Shown here: piece by piece, positions 9,090 to 17,473 of the stretch
Layout: each line of letters starts with the position of its first letter
How positions within the stretch are numbered: position 1 is the stretch's first letter
Assembly (NCBI RefSeq): GCF_013415105.1
Contig: NZ_JACCDF010000005.1
Span: 141,117-205,116, forward strand
Reading direction: 5' to 3'
DNA from: Vreelandella salicampi
GTDB lineage: Bacteria > Pseudomonadota > Gammaproteobacteria > Pseudomonadales > Halomonadaceae
Length of the DNA: 64,000 nt
The notes under the pieces: model-generated
What the model saw: only the letters and a program-made list of their open reading frames with translations
What the model was told of the DNA's origin: nothing
Database searches by the model: none
Made by a program: the position numbers and the translations under genes

Positions 9090-9113
9090 TAGTCGGTATG
9101 AAACCACCCTAAT

Positions 9114-9146
9114 GCCGCCAGCGGATTTCGTTTGGCGGCTTTTTTT
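9114..9146 (+). terminator. Rho-independent terminator after the integrase operon
   Basis: GCCGCCA (9114-9120) pairs with TGGCGGC (9133-9139) and is followed by seven T. The stretch 9147-9329 behind it shows no gene or clear signal. Confidence 0.9.
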
Positions 9147-9329
9147 AGGCGTCAGATTTCGGCCACAAGTGGACATGCCATCCACACATAAGAAAGTTAG
9201 CTTTCATACATCAGCCTTTAGATTTTCCACATTGACCACAAGCTACCGATAAAAAAGCTGATTGCTTGTGCAACGTTTATAACGCTTTCAGTCCTTATTA
9301 AATAAAGTCCTTTAAGACCAATCCTCAGG

Positions 9330-12300
9330 CTAGGAAGGCAAACGAATCTCGCGGAATGCCTCGCCAAGCTGAAGCGCCGCACTTCGCCGGTCGCCCATGT
9401 CGACCAACATGTCGAGGATGCGCAGGAATTTCTGAGCCAGAGCCAGCGTCATCGGCGCATCACGATGTGCGAAGTGCTGCACCAGCTCCGCGATGCGCGC
9501 TGGAATGAACGCTCCATGCCACCCCTTTAGATTGTCAGGTCCGTCGCCGGTGATCGCGAGCAATTGGTCAGCGAAAGCTTCGGCCGGGTAGTTGGCCTTA
9601 GCTCGCTCACAGAGCGTCAAGAACGGGTCCATTACGGAAGCAGCCCATCCGCCAGCGCGAACGAAACGATCAATGAGTGGCAGGATACGGCTGATTTCGG
9701 ACCAGTCGCCATTCACGTAGCGGGCGGCCAAGCCCGCGTGTTCGACTGAGACAAACATCAATGTGTTGACTAGCTTGGGTTGATCGAATCCTGAGAATTC
9801 TCCACTTCGATAGGCGTCGCGATTGAAAGCAGAGTCCTGAAGAAGTCGTTCAAGACAGAGATCGAGTATGGCGATTGAATCAGCTGGAATAACCTTCGCA
9901 TCGTATACGTAGGAGCAGATATAGGTGCTCGCGAATGGAGAAAGGAGAGCCCAGCAATTGTCTCCCTCAAGCGCCAGAATCGGATCGAGGAAGAGGGTCT
10001 GAAAATCACTAAGAGGGAGAAGCCCGGCTACTCGACCAAGGCTCGACCCCAGACTGTGGGTCCATTCTAAAATTCGAGTGGCTGACCGGTTTCGACGTCC
10101 GGGCCTCACCCAAGGCGGCGCATTCTTCTGATTTGTCCATTCGAGTAAGCCAGCTAGGAAATCGAGTAAATCCCTTTTCGCCTTACTTCTCAGTATCTCC
10201 TCGAAGGGAATTTGCTCAAGAATTTTTGCAGCTTGTTCTGAATGCCAAATGACATCTGGCTCTCCCCACATCTCATTCGCGTCAAATGCATCATCTGCAT
10301 CGTAATCTTCGTAGGCTTGATGCCAACGCTGTCCCTTATCGTGGTCCACTTTCACCCACGCTGGAGGTGGTAGCGGAAGGGAGGGCCATTCGCTTCCTTG
10401 CTCATAGAATGCTATCACCGCGTCGACCGCCGATTGCACTTCGCTTGATGAGTGGAAGGTTTCATTATGCTGATTGCGATGATCATATGATCGTGGTGAA
10501 ACGTGACAGCGCGATAATGCCAGTACCAGTATGCTCCAAGTCAGCTTGGGATCTTTGAAACAAAGCGTGCAGGCTTCTTCGAGGGCGGTCAACCAAACGA
10601 CTTCCAGTGGGTGCGTAATCAGCCACATGAGGTCCCGCGCTGTGCTTTTTGTTGCTGAAGCTTCGCGGAGGTCCGCTGCGAGGCCGCGTGCGACATATAT
10701 CGCATGATGCCAGGGTATAACGGAGCTAGGCGACTGCATCCGATTAGCTTCTTCTGGCAACTGGATCGCACGACTAAGGACCTCACGAGCCCACTCAAGG
10801 TCTTCTTGAGTGCATTCTTCCCGAAAGTTGAGCGCGATGGCGGCGGTAGCGGCGACCGCACCGCGACGCATATTGAAAAGTTCTTCGTCGTTCTCGTTGT
10901 TTGAATGCTCGAATAACCCTTTGGTGTCCGCTTCTTTGGCTAGTGCTATGGCATCCTCAATAGCGTAGGTGTCATTCAGTGCCTTCTCTTCGAAGGACTT
11001 CGACGCCCACGTCCAAAGGCCCGTTTGCTTAAGCCACTTAGAAGCTTCTTCGGCCCTAGCGACTTTTTCAGGCTTAGCGGCAGAAGGACTCACATGGACA
11101 ATCGAAATCTGGTCCGACTCTTCTTTGGTACGGTACGCCTGATAATTTTTAGGGTTCGCCAGCTCTGTATATTCGAGGGCCTGCGCTGTGAGATGCTCCC
11201 TTGCCTTCAGATTGTTGCGGTGCTCCTCGTACTGATAGGGCAGTTCGTCCTTGAATTTAAGGATTGCTTCACAGGCTCGGTCACGGATAGGGCCCGCCGT
11301 AAAGACGAATCTTGGCACCATCCATCTAAGCTCTGTCTTGCGAATCGGACGGTTATTTGCTGCTTGAATCGCCTCAATGTGAGGCTTATCGGTACGAGAG
11401 GTAAAGCCGATTAGGCTAATAGCAATCGGCGAAAGGTCTTGCGTCCATCTGTTATGGTCTGCCGCCAACAGGCGCTGAGAGGTTATGAGCGGCAATGTAG
11501 CTTCGGACACGGTTTCGGTGTGGAGCGCGAGCATTGCCGCGATGCCCAAGACGGCAATGCACTCGTTCCCCTCGACGCATTGCTGGATCAGCTCGCTAAC
11601 AGGCCGGCCGCGCGCAAGCTCGGCGAAGCACCATTCCTCAAGCGCAAGAAAACCACAACCGATGGCATTCGGCGCCCCTGTCGAACGAAACCAAAGATAC
11701 TCCTGGTCGGTGCCCCAGAACCTTTGGGATCCCCAGGGAAAAGTGAGATCTAGCGGTATGGGGGTGCCATCACGGTCACGAGAATATCGGTGCAGTTGAC
11801 GCCAAGCATTCATCGCATGATTGCAGAGTTCCCGAAGGAGCCGCAGTGCCTCTTTAGGCGTTGATTGGAAAAGCGAGTGAAAGGGCTCTCGAAGTGGCGA
11901 AGGGGGTGAAAAGCATCGGTAATCATCGTGGATCGAGAGTCTGTTCCAGTCGTGGCGGTTGAAGTCACCGATGGTGTGTAGAAAAGGTGCCGTGGAAAGC
12001 GCCCTTTGTTCTTGAGGCGTGCGCTCGGCTGCCGGCTTAGCCGAGATTCTTTTTCGCCGCACGGATGCGGCTTGAAGTTTCTGTTCTTCTCTGACAACCC
12101 GGTCTGCTGGAAGCTCCTCCTGCAGAAAAGCCAGGGAAAGATCGACGAGCGACTGAGGCAGCGATTGGGCAAGAACGGGTGAGAAGGTGATGGTGTCATG
12201 AAACGCGTCGTCACGAATGCGCTCTGAGTCGGTGACGCGCTGCAAATAGTCGGCCGCAAGGATCGGCTCGGCTCTCGACGCTCTTAAGAGGAGCCGCCCC

Positions 12301-14717
12301 AGAGATTTTCGGAAAGATTCCAGATTGGGCACCTTCTCCCAGTACGCGGAGTTCTCGTCCGGCCCATCGGAAGTACTAATCTCGTCGATGGCAGCGAGCC
12401 AGGTCGCGCATTGTTGGAGAAGAGCGCGAGACGTTGGGTTGCGAAGATCGGCTAAGGCGTTCTGCCAAACCTCGAAGATAGCCACGATCTCCGGATAGAG
12501 TCTCTGCGGAATGTCGGAAATGCGCCGTAGGATAAAGTCGATGAGGCGGCGCCACGCACTGAAGTCGGACGGCCACCCGAGAAGATCAGCAAACCGTTGG
12601 CGTTGCTCCTGTGGGAGGTTACCAGCGAGGATATTCACATTGGGGGAGGTCTTCTCCGCCTGAAACCAGACGAGAGCCTTCCTGAACAGGCGGAAGTCGT
12701 CGGCAAAGACCGCCGTCGCGAACTGGTTCTCATCAACTTCGAACCTCGCGGTTCCGAGGGGGCCGACCAGCCACGCGCGCAGCCATTGTGATCGAAGGTC
12801 CGAACCTTCGGTCTGGGCGAGGTACGCTGACCAGTCTTCTCCTTGCATGTATTCCCATTGGGAGAGAAGTTCGACGACGCGTGCTACCGCTGGTGGCTCT
12901 CCGCAGGCTTTGATCTCTTCCATCCATTGAGCCCCATGATCGACCAGGACATGGAAGAAGGCCCATTCGAAGAAAATATCGTGAGCGAAACGAACGGAGA
13001 TCCCTTCTCGAGCGTTCTGAAGTATGCCATCCGATCTAAAATCATCGACGTGTGCGACCGAGGTTAGTTGACTAAGGCGAATCGGCTGGCTAAGTTTGCG
13101 GGAACGAAGAGAAGCTAAATTGAGCAGCTCTCGCTGGCGTTCAATCGCATTTTGACCGGTCTCGTTGTAGCCGCCCCGTCGCCACCAATTCTCGATCAGA
13201 TCGACTTCAGATTGAGGGGCAAATGTCGGGGCACTAGGATCGGCCACGTAACTCTGGTCCAGCACCTTCGCAAAAAAGGGGCGGCGGACGATCTCCTGCA
13301 CCTGGTGTGATCCAAATAGAAGTGGCCTGAGGTGTGGCTTGGCTTTTGCGAGCGTCTCGGCCTCTTCATCAATCAGCTGATCAACGCCAAGGGTCTCGAC
13401 AGTTAGAGCGTCAAGGAAGTCGCCCAACCAATTCCGAAGCACTTCAATGCCAGTGTCTCGAAGGGAGACGACAATACGCCAGTTATCGAGCAACGGTGAC
13501 TCCACTACGGCGCGGATCACGTCGAGGATGATGGGCTGGTGCTCTTTCTCGATGCGATCGATTGCATCGATGAACAGAATGGGAGTGCCGGCGGCTCCGA
13601 TCTCCACGAGAAGTTGCTCCAAAGGAGGACCAGAGAGACCCTGCGAGGTCGCGTAACTGATCCAACTGCTGCCTTCGAGCTGTTCTGCTTTGAGGAAGAG
13701 GACTGGTCCGTGTTCCAGCGCGCGTTGTACCGCTCGTCTCACCAAGACTGATTTACCACTTCCTGGCATGCCGCGGACCTGGACGACACGGGCTCCGATG
13801 AGTTTGGTGTCCAGGGCCTTAAGGAGCGCGGTTCGGTCGAGCTTCGTTCCGCCAACATCGTCGGGTATGAAGTTCGCGTAGCTCTTTCCGAGCTCCGTCA
13901 ACTTGTCGAGGGCTATTCGAAAGGAGTTTGCGCCGCGAAGGCGTGCGACAGGGGAGATAGAACGCACAAGCCGCGCGCGATCATATTGGCCTGCTTTACC
14001 GGCTGATGCGCGAGCTAGCTGAACGGTGCGCGACCAGACCAGTGGGGCCTTGGGTGCGTCATCGGGTGCGAGGCAATCTCGGATGCGATTAATGGCGTCA
14101 GAGGGGTCAGTGGCGCCTTCGCGAAGGAAGTCGAACTGAATGAGTACGAAGTGAGCAAGGAACTGATGCACTTCTTCACACGTGCATGGTGTCCCCTTCG
14201 TCTCTTCCAGCAGGGCTACGACGTCATTTTTGACCGCTATGATGTTGGCACTGGCATTCCCCTCTGCCTCAAAGCGAGCGTCGAAATGGTTAGCCGTCAG
14301 GCTTTCACGGGCCCAATCACAAAGAGTTTTGAGAGCTCGTTCCTTGGCGGGGGTAACGGTGCCAACTGCTGCTCCATAGCGGTCGATGTTAATGCGGAAA
14401 TCAGGCTTGTTGAGAGTAGCCCAACTGTCGCGAATGATGTCGCAAAAGTCGGAGTTCGTTTCCGCCTTACTGATCGTGAGCGAACGCTTTACCTGGAGGC
14501 TAAGGCGAGCAGGGTTCTTTGCGGTGTCTTCAAAATCGACGATCACATCATCGAGCGGCTCATCAAAATCGCGCTGCTGAACCGACACGCGGACAACGGT
14601 TCGATCATCGATGCCAGGTGCATATGCCTCAGCTAGCAGCGCAGTTAGATAGTACGCAGCTGCGTCGCCTTCAAAGGTGAACCCCTCGCCGCCGGCGAGT
14701 TCAGGGGATTGTGCCAT
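9330..14717 (-). CDS. Avs-like STAND ATPase with N-terminal nuclease-like domain, 1795 aa
   Basis: A giant single-gene unit. Residues 1-200 contain DDVIVDF (56-62) followed by LQVKRS (74-79), the D...(D/E)xK pattern of Cap4/Mrr-like PD-(D/E)XK nucleases. A STAND-type NTPase follows, with Walker A GMPGSGKS (316-323) and Walker B ILFIDAID (380-387). The remaining ~1200 residues are helical with many short leucine-rich pairs, as in the sensor repeats of antiviral STAND proteins. Avs proteins detect conserved phage proteins through that part, assemble, and let the N-terminal nuclease destroy DNA. The architecture fits Avs; the subtype and trigger cannot be read from sequence. No strong ribosome site precedes the ATG. 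It stands alone, 330 bases from the attC-like site. Confidence 0.75.
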   Translation of the reverse strand: MAQSPELAGGEGFTFEGDAAAYYLTALLAEAYAPGIDDRTVVRVSVQQRDFDEPLDDVIVDFEDTAKNPARLSLQVKRSLTISKAETNSDFCDIIRDSWATLNKPDFRINIDRYGAAVGTVTPAKERALKTLCDWARESLTANHFDARFEAEGNASANIIAVKNDVVALLEETKGTPCTCEEVHQFLAHFVLIQFDFLREGATDPSDAINRIRDCLAPDDAPKAPLVWSRTVQLARASAGKAGQYDRARLVRSISPVARLRGANSFRIALDKLTELGKSYANFIPDDVGGTKLDRTALLKALDTKLIGARVVQVRGMPGSGKSVLVRRAVQRALEHGPVLFLKAEQLEGSSWISYATSQGLSGPPLEQLLVEIGAAGTPILFIDAIDRIEKEHQPIILDVIRAVVESPLLDNWRIVVSLRDTGIEVLRNWLGDFLDALTVETLGVDQLIDEEAETLAKAKPHLRPLLFGSHQVQEIVRRPFFAKVLDQSYVADPSAPTFAPQSEVDLIENWWRRGGYNETGQNAIERQRELLNLASLRSRKLSQPIRLSQLTSVAHVDDFRSDGILQNAREGISVRFAHDIFFEWAFFHVLVDHGAQWMEEIKACGEPPAVARVVELLSQWEYMQGEDWSAYLAQTEGSDLRSQWLRAWLVGPLGTARFEVDENQFATAVFADDFRLFRKALVWFQAEKTSPNVNILAGNLPQEQRQRFADLLGWPSDFSAWRRLIDFILRRISDIPQRLYPEIVAIFEVWQNALADLRNPTSRALLQQCATWLAAIDEISTSDGPDENSAYWEKVPNLESFRKSLGRLLLRASRAEPILAADYLQRVTDSERIRDDAFHDTITFSPVLAQSLPQSLVDLSLAFLQEELPADRVVREEQKLQAASVRRKRISAKPAAERTPQEQRALSTAPFLHTIGDFNRHDWNRLSIHDDYRCFSPPSPLREPFHSLFQSTPKEALRLLRELCNHAMNAWRQLHRYSRDRDGTPIPLDLTFPWGSQRFWGTDQEYLWFRSTGAPNAIGCGFLALEEWCFAELARGRPVSELIQQCVEGNECIAVLGIAAMLALHTETVSEATLPLITSQRLLAADHNRWTQDLSPIAISLIGFTSRTDKPHIEAIQAANNRPIRKTELRWMVPRFVFTAGPIRDRACEAILKFKDELPYQYEEHRNNLKAREHLTAQALEYTELANPKNYQAYRTKEESDQISIVHVSPSAAKPEKVARAEEASKWLKQTGLWTWASKSFEEKALNDTYAIEDAIALAKEADTKGLFEHSNNENDEELFNMRRGAVAATAAIALNFREECTQEDLEWAREVLSRAIQLPEEANRMQSPSSVIPWHHAIYVARGLAADLREASATKSTARDLMWLITHPLEVVWLTALEEACTLCFKDPKLTWSILVLALSRCHVSPRSYDHRNQHNETFHSSSEVQSAVDAVIAFYEQGSEWPSLPLPPPAWVKVDHDKGQRWHQAYEDYDADDAFDANEMWGEPDVIWHSEQAAKILEQIPFEEILRSKAKRDLLDFLAGLLEWTNQKNAPPWVRPGRRNRSATRILEWTHSLGSSLGRVAGLLPLSDFQTLFLDPILALEGDNCWALLSPFASTYICSYVYDAKVIPADSIAILDLCLERLLQDSAFNRDAYRSGEFSGFDQPKLVNTLMFVSVEHAGLAARYVNGDWSEISRILPLIDRFVRAGGWAASVMDPFLTLCERAKANYPAEAFADQLLAITGDGPDNLKGWHGAFIPARIAELVQHFAHRDAPMTLALAQKFLRILDMLVDMGDRRSAALQLGEAFREIRLPS

Positions 14718-15047
14718 CTCGCTAGCCTGAAAATACTTGAATAGCCATCAGCCGAGGAACCGACTGCCCGATTGAGGCAGGTTATGCGCCTGGACTGTAC
14801 TTCGCAAGAGATCAGCACTCAGTCTATCTAAGGTGGCCAGCCAGTAACCGCGCGCGTGGACGCCTAATGAGGCCCGGTTATCGCAACCTTAGGTGTTTTC
14901 CGAGGTCGGGTCGCCGACCGCTCCCACTGCATTGCGGTCATCTACAGCTGGAATTCAAAAGACAGCTTTGGGTCGTAAACAGCCGCACACCTATCAGATT
15001 AGCTTGAAGTTATGCACCCGGCCAAGAGCGGTCTTTTAGGTTATTCT
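14718..15047. other. Non-coding stretch between the Avs-like gene and the attC-like site
   Basis: I see no credible gene. A short palindrome GGTCGG-GTCG-CCGACC lies near 14915. The stretch is likely to hold the promoter of the Avs-like gene; no clear -35/-10 pair stands out. Confidence 0.4.
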
Positions 15048-15134
15048 GTTGTAACGCCCCACATCACCGACAGCAAAAGCGAAGCGAGAGACGAGCGGCG
15101 CTTTTGCTGTCGGTGTGCATGTAATTGTTATAAC
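15048..15134 (-). repeat. attC-like recombination site (integron cassette site)
   Basis: On the minus strand the site runs GTTATAAC - AATT - ACAT - long stem - ATGT - GGGGC - GTTACAAC. The AAC/GTT ends pair, AATT faces GGGGC as an unpaired spacer, ACAT pairs with ATGT, and three extra bases (GCA) bulge on one arm. The core is a perfect 17-bp stem (15065-15081 with 15099-15115) and a 17-base loop. This is the folded layout of attC sites. It ends 57 bases behind the stop of the methyltransferase gene, where a cassette attC belongs. The ends differ from the strict GTTRRRY consensus. There is no T-run, so a terminator is less likely. Confidence 0.5.
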
Positions 15135-15191
15135 TGCAGACACGCGGGTATGGTTTACTGACGGCCTATAGAGATACAAAGCAGCTATCAG

Positions 15192-15782
15192 CTAAGCTTT
15201 AGGCTGGTGGTAGACAATCGCCACATCCTCACAGGTACTCTCGTCGGCCATCCTAATTGGCTTAACCTGCAGCCGCTCCACGATGACAGTGTCAAACCCT
15301 TCCACATCAGGAACGTCTCCATCACCAAAATGCGGATGGCATAGTAAACCTGAGGGAGTGAGAAGCTGCTTCAGTCGAGTTGCCGTCTCGGATTTGCTAT
15401 AGGACGGGAATTGACCGTGAGGGATATAGTCAAAAGGGTCATAGAATATAAAGTCGTACTTTTCTTCATTCTGTACTGTTTGCCAGGCACTAAAAAAAGG
15501 GCGCACGCTGGCGTGTCTATTGGCAAACTCCTGTAGATCCATATAAATTCCCTGCTCAACTTCAAAGATGTCGTGCTGAGCTGGCATTAAGTGTTTTTGG
15601 ATCAGGGCCGCAGATATGCCTAATCCGAAGCCGATTTCTAACACTTTCGATGGGCTGAGATAGCGAAGGCGGGCGAATAGTGCCTCAAAGTACTCTTCCT
15701 CAGTCCGAGACATGACGACTTGGCCGTTCCAGATCAAAACATCTGAGTTTTTTTCGTCGAATTGTAGCTCGATGGTGTTCAA
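15192..15782 (-). CDS. GAMT-like SAM-dependent methyltransferase, 196 aa
   Basis: A class I methyltransferase; VLEIGFGLGISAAL (47-60) is the SAM-binding loop and YDFIFYDPFDYI a later strand with the acidic motif. The order of these motifs and the GFGLGI form resemble guanidinoacetate/arginine-type N-methyltransferases. The start is TTG at 15782 with AAGGA 8 bases upstream; an ATG at 15799 is out of frame. It lies 180 bases behind the GNAT gene of the RiPP operon, same strand. A guanidino- or amine-directed methyltransferase would fit a pathway that handles Arg/Orn side chains. The attC-like site just behind it offers a different view: it may be an integron cassette of separate origin. Substrate unknown. 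Confidence 0.65.
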   Translation of the reverse strand: MNTIELQFDEKNSDVLIWNGQVVMSRTEEEYFEALFARLRYLSPSKVLEIGFGLGISAALIQKHLMPAQHDIFEVEQGIYMDLQEFANRHASVRPFFSAWQTVQNEEKYDFIFYDPFDYIPHGQFPSYSKSETATRLKQLLTPSGLLCHPHFGDGDVPDVEGFDTVIVERLQVKPIRMADESTCEDVAIVYHQPKA

Positions 15783-15962
15783 ACGCTTTTTCCTTCATTA
15801 CGTAAGACGTTTCATTTTGTGTATCGAGAAACGAAGTCTTGTGATACCTGCGGATTGAGCTACCATCCCGTGCCCAAAGGTGCCGGGGTCAGATGCTGCG
15901 CTTCAACCAACCTATGAGATACAAATCATGAGCGCCCTATCTAACTCGGTATCCGCTAGTCG

Positions 15963-16469
15963 TCATGAATCGCTGCTCTCCAGGGCTGCTTCATCCCTGG
16001 AGCTGGGCGGCTGACGGTACCATACCAAGACGAGTTGAGAGTCTTCTGGGGCCGTTGCGTTGATGAAGCCTGCATGAAAGGCCGCGTTACGTGATGCGGT
16101 GTTTGACTTGCGCATGTGCGCATAGATGATCTCGTGCTGACTATTAGCGCAACCGAGCTGGTAAACCCTACGACCGATCTGCCGTCCCTGGCTCGGTCGA
16201 TTCAGGAACACGTGAAATGAAGCGTGCGGCCCTCTGATCGAATCCTCGATGACGTTGATGTAGGCGGTACCTGCCCGCTTACCTTCCGCCATCACGATCC
16301 ACGCCTCTCCTCTTGGCCCACCCCCCCGCAGCATAGTTCCGGAGGTATGGACGAGTTCAATATCGGACGGTGCTACCGGACCCAACCCGGACTTGGCTAG
16401 TACAGTGGGGGGCTTCGGTGTCTTCGTGCGCTGAGCCCGCCTTTTGCTAGTCTTGATCAATCGTGCCAC
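15963..16469 (-). CDS. GNAT-family acyltransferase of the RiPP locus, 168 aa
   Basis: Transfers an acyl group from acyl-CoA or acyl-ACP to an amine. QGRQIGRR is the pyrophosphate-binding loop (Q/R-x-x-G-x-G/A type) and RKSNTASRNAAFHAGF the following helix typical of GNATs. The N-terminal 35 residues are strongly basic (KTSKRRAQRTKTPKPP), which is unusual and could bind the acidic or folded precursor. The start is GTG at 16469 with GGGAGAGG about 6 bases before it; it overlaps the arginase-like gene by 13 bases. In known selidamide-type pathways a GNAT acylates the ornithine made by a peptide arginase. The same role is likely here, by inference. Confidence 0.75.
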   Translation of the reverse strand: MARLIKTSKRRAQRTKTPKPPTVLAKSGLGPVAPSDIELVHTSGTMLRGGGPRGEAWIVMAEGKRAGTAYINVIEDSIRGPHASFHVFLNRPSQGRQIGRRVYQLGCANSQHEIIYAHMRKSNTASRNAAFHAGFINATAPEDSQLVLVWYRQPPSSRDEAALESSDS

Positions 16470-17473
16470 GGCACCTCTCCCAAGCCGATTAACAAGCGAT
16501 CACAGGTGGGAGCCCAGTACTCTGCTGGGAAAAAGCCCGGCGAAAAGGCGATAGTGATATCGACAAGGCGCTCAATTAACTGATGTCGCTGCAATGCGGC
16601 TGATAACTTATCGATACGGGCTAGGACACGCTCAAGGGGTATATCGAGGGGGCCCGGATTTTCGATAAAATCGCTGTCTCCGTCATACCGGTTACAGAAG
16701 TAGTCCATGTCGATGTGAAGTAAGATGTCTTTGCCACAGAGGGCAACGTCCTCAAGCCACGTTTCCAAGTCATTGGTGAAGCGATAACGCCCTGGACCTA
16801 CGCCGGTTGCATCTTGTACCAGCTTGATTGCCGGACGCTGCATCGAAGGTACCAGTAGTGTGTCGTTTATCCAGACAGGCTTAACCACTGAATCCACTGT
16901 AGTGACACACTTAGGGGCTTGGCACAGGTGCCTTACATCGGCGCCCGGGGCAAAATGCAGAAAAGGAGTTAGGAAACTACCCATTCCCAAAGCGCCACTC
17001 TCAATCGCCTGCGTCACGGAGTCAGGCTGATCCAGTGCCACCACTTTTCCGGAGATTGGGTCGCACCATCCTTCTCCCTGTTGGAAAAGTCGTGGCGAAC
17101 CAACATCTTTATGATCATCAACATGCAGTACCACAACATCCGCATGCGATCGTCCGGGTTGCTTCTGCAGCCATTGGCTCCAGCTTTCCAGCGTCCATGT
17201 ATCGTTGAGTGTCAGTAACAATCGGCCCCGTCGCTTCCGGGCGATCGCAATTTCTCTATATTCTACAAGCCCCCACCACGCCAAGCCCTCATCGAGGCGA
17301 GGATCCACATAACGTTCAGCTTCGTTTGACCAGCCCAGCTCCAACAACCATTGATTACCCTGAACACAAGCTACTGCATCTTTATCGCAAAAATAATCTC
17401 GCAGCTGTGCGTGCCGTTGATGGGGATCAGTAGATAACCGGGAGATTGGGAGCAAAATGGGTAACATGCTCAT
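16457..17473 (-). CDS. Peptide-arginase-like protein (UPF0489 family), 338 aa
   Basis: Converts arginine side chains in a ribosomal peptide to ornithine and urea, judged by family. Metal-binding motifs are VLHVDDHKDVG (115-125; Asp119, His121, Asp123) and LLHIDMDYF (251-259; Asp255, Asp257), the ureohydrolase-fold pattern of OspR-type peptide arginases. ITIAFSPGFFPAEYW near the C-terminus is also typical of the family. The ATG at 17473 overlaps the radical SAM gene by 47 bases and the GNAT gene by 13, so the three are translated together. The precursor's proposed core contains Arg52 and Arg59, which would be the substrates. The function is inferred from family and context. Confidence 0.8.
   Translation of the reverse strand: MSMLPILLPISRLSTDPHQRHAQLRDYFCDKDAVACVQGNQWLLELGWSNEAERYVDPRLDEGLAWWGLVEYREIAIARKRRGRLLLTLNDTWTLESWSQWLQKQPGRSHADVVVLHVDDHKDVGSPRLFQQGEGWCDPISGKVVALDQPDSVTQAIESGALGMGSFLTPFLHFAPGADVRHLCQAPKCVTTVDSVVKPVWINDTLLVPSMQRPAIKLVQDATGVGPGRYRFTNDLETWLEDVALCGKDILLHIDMDYFCNRYDGDSDFIENPGPLDIPLERVLARIDKLSAALQRHQLIERLVDITIAFSPGFFPAEYWAPTCDRLLIGLGEVPWHD

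Noticed and set aside
15048..15134. Reading the long stem-loop as a terminator
   Set aside because: No T-run on either strand, a 17-base loop, and paired outer boxes with an unpaired spacer fit an attC site better.
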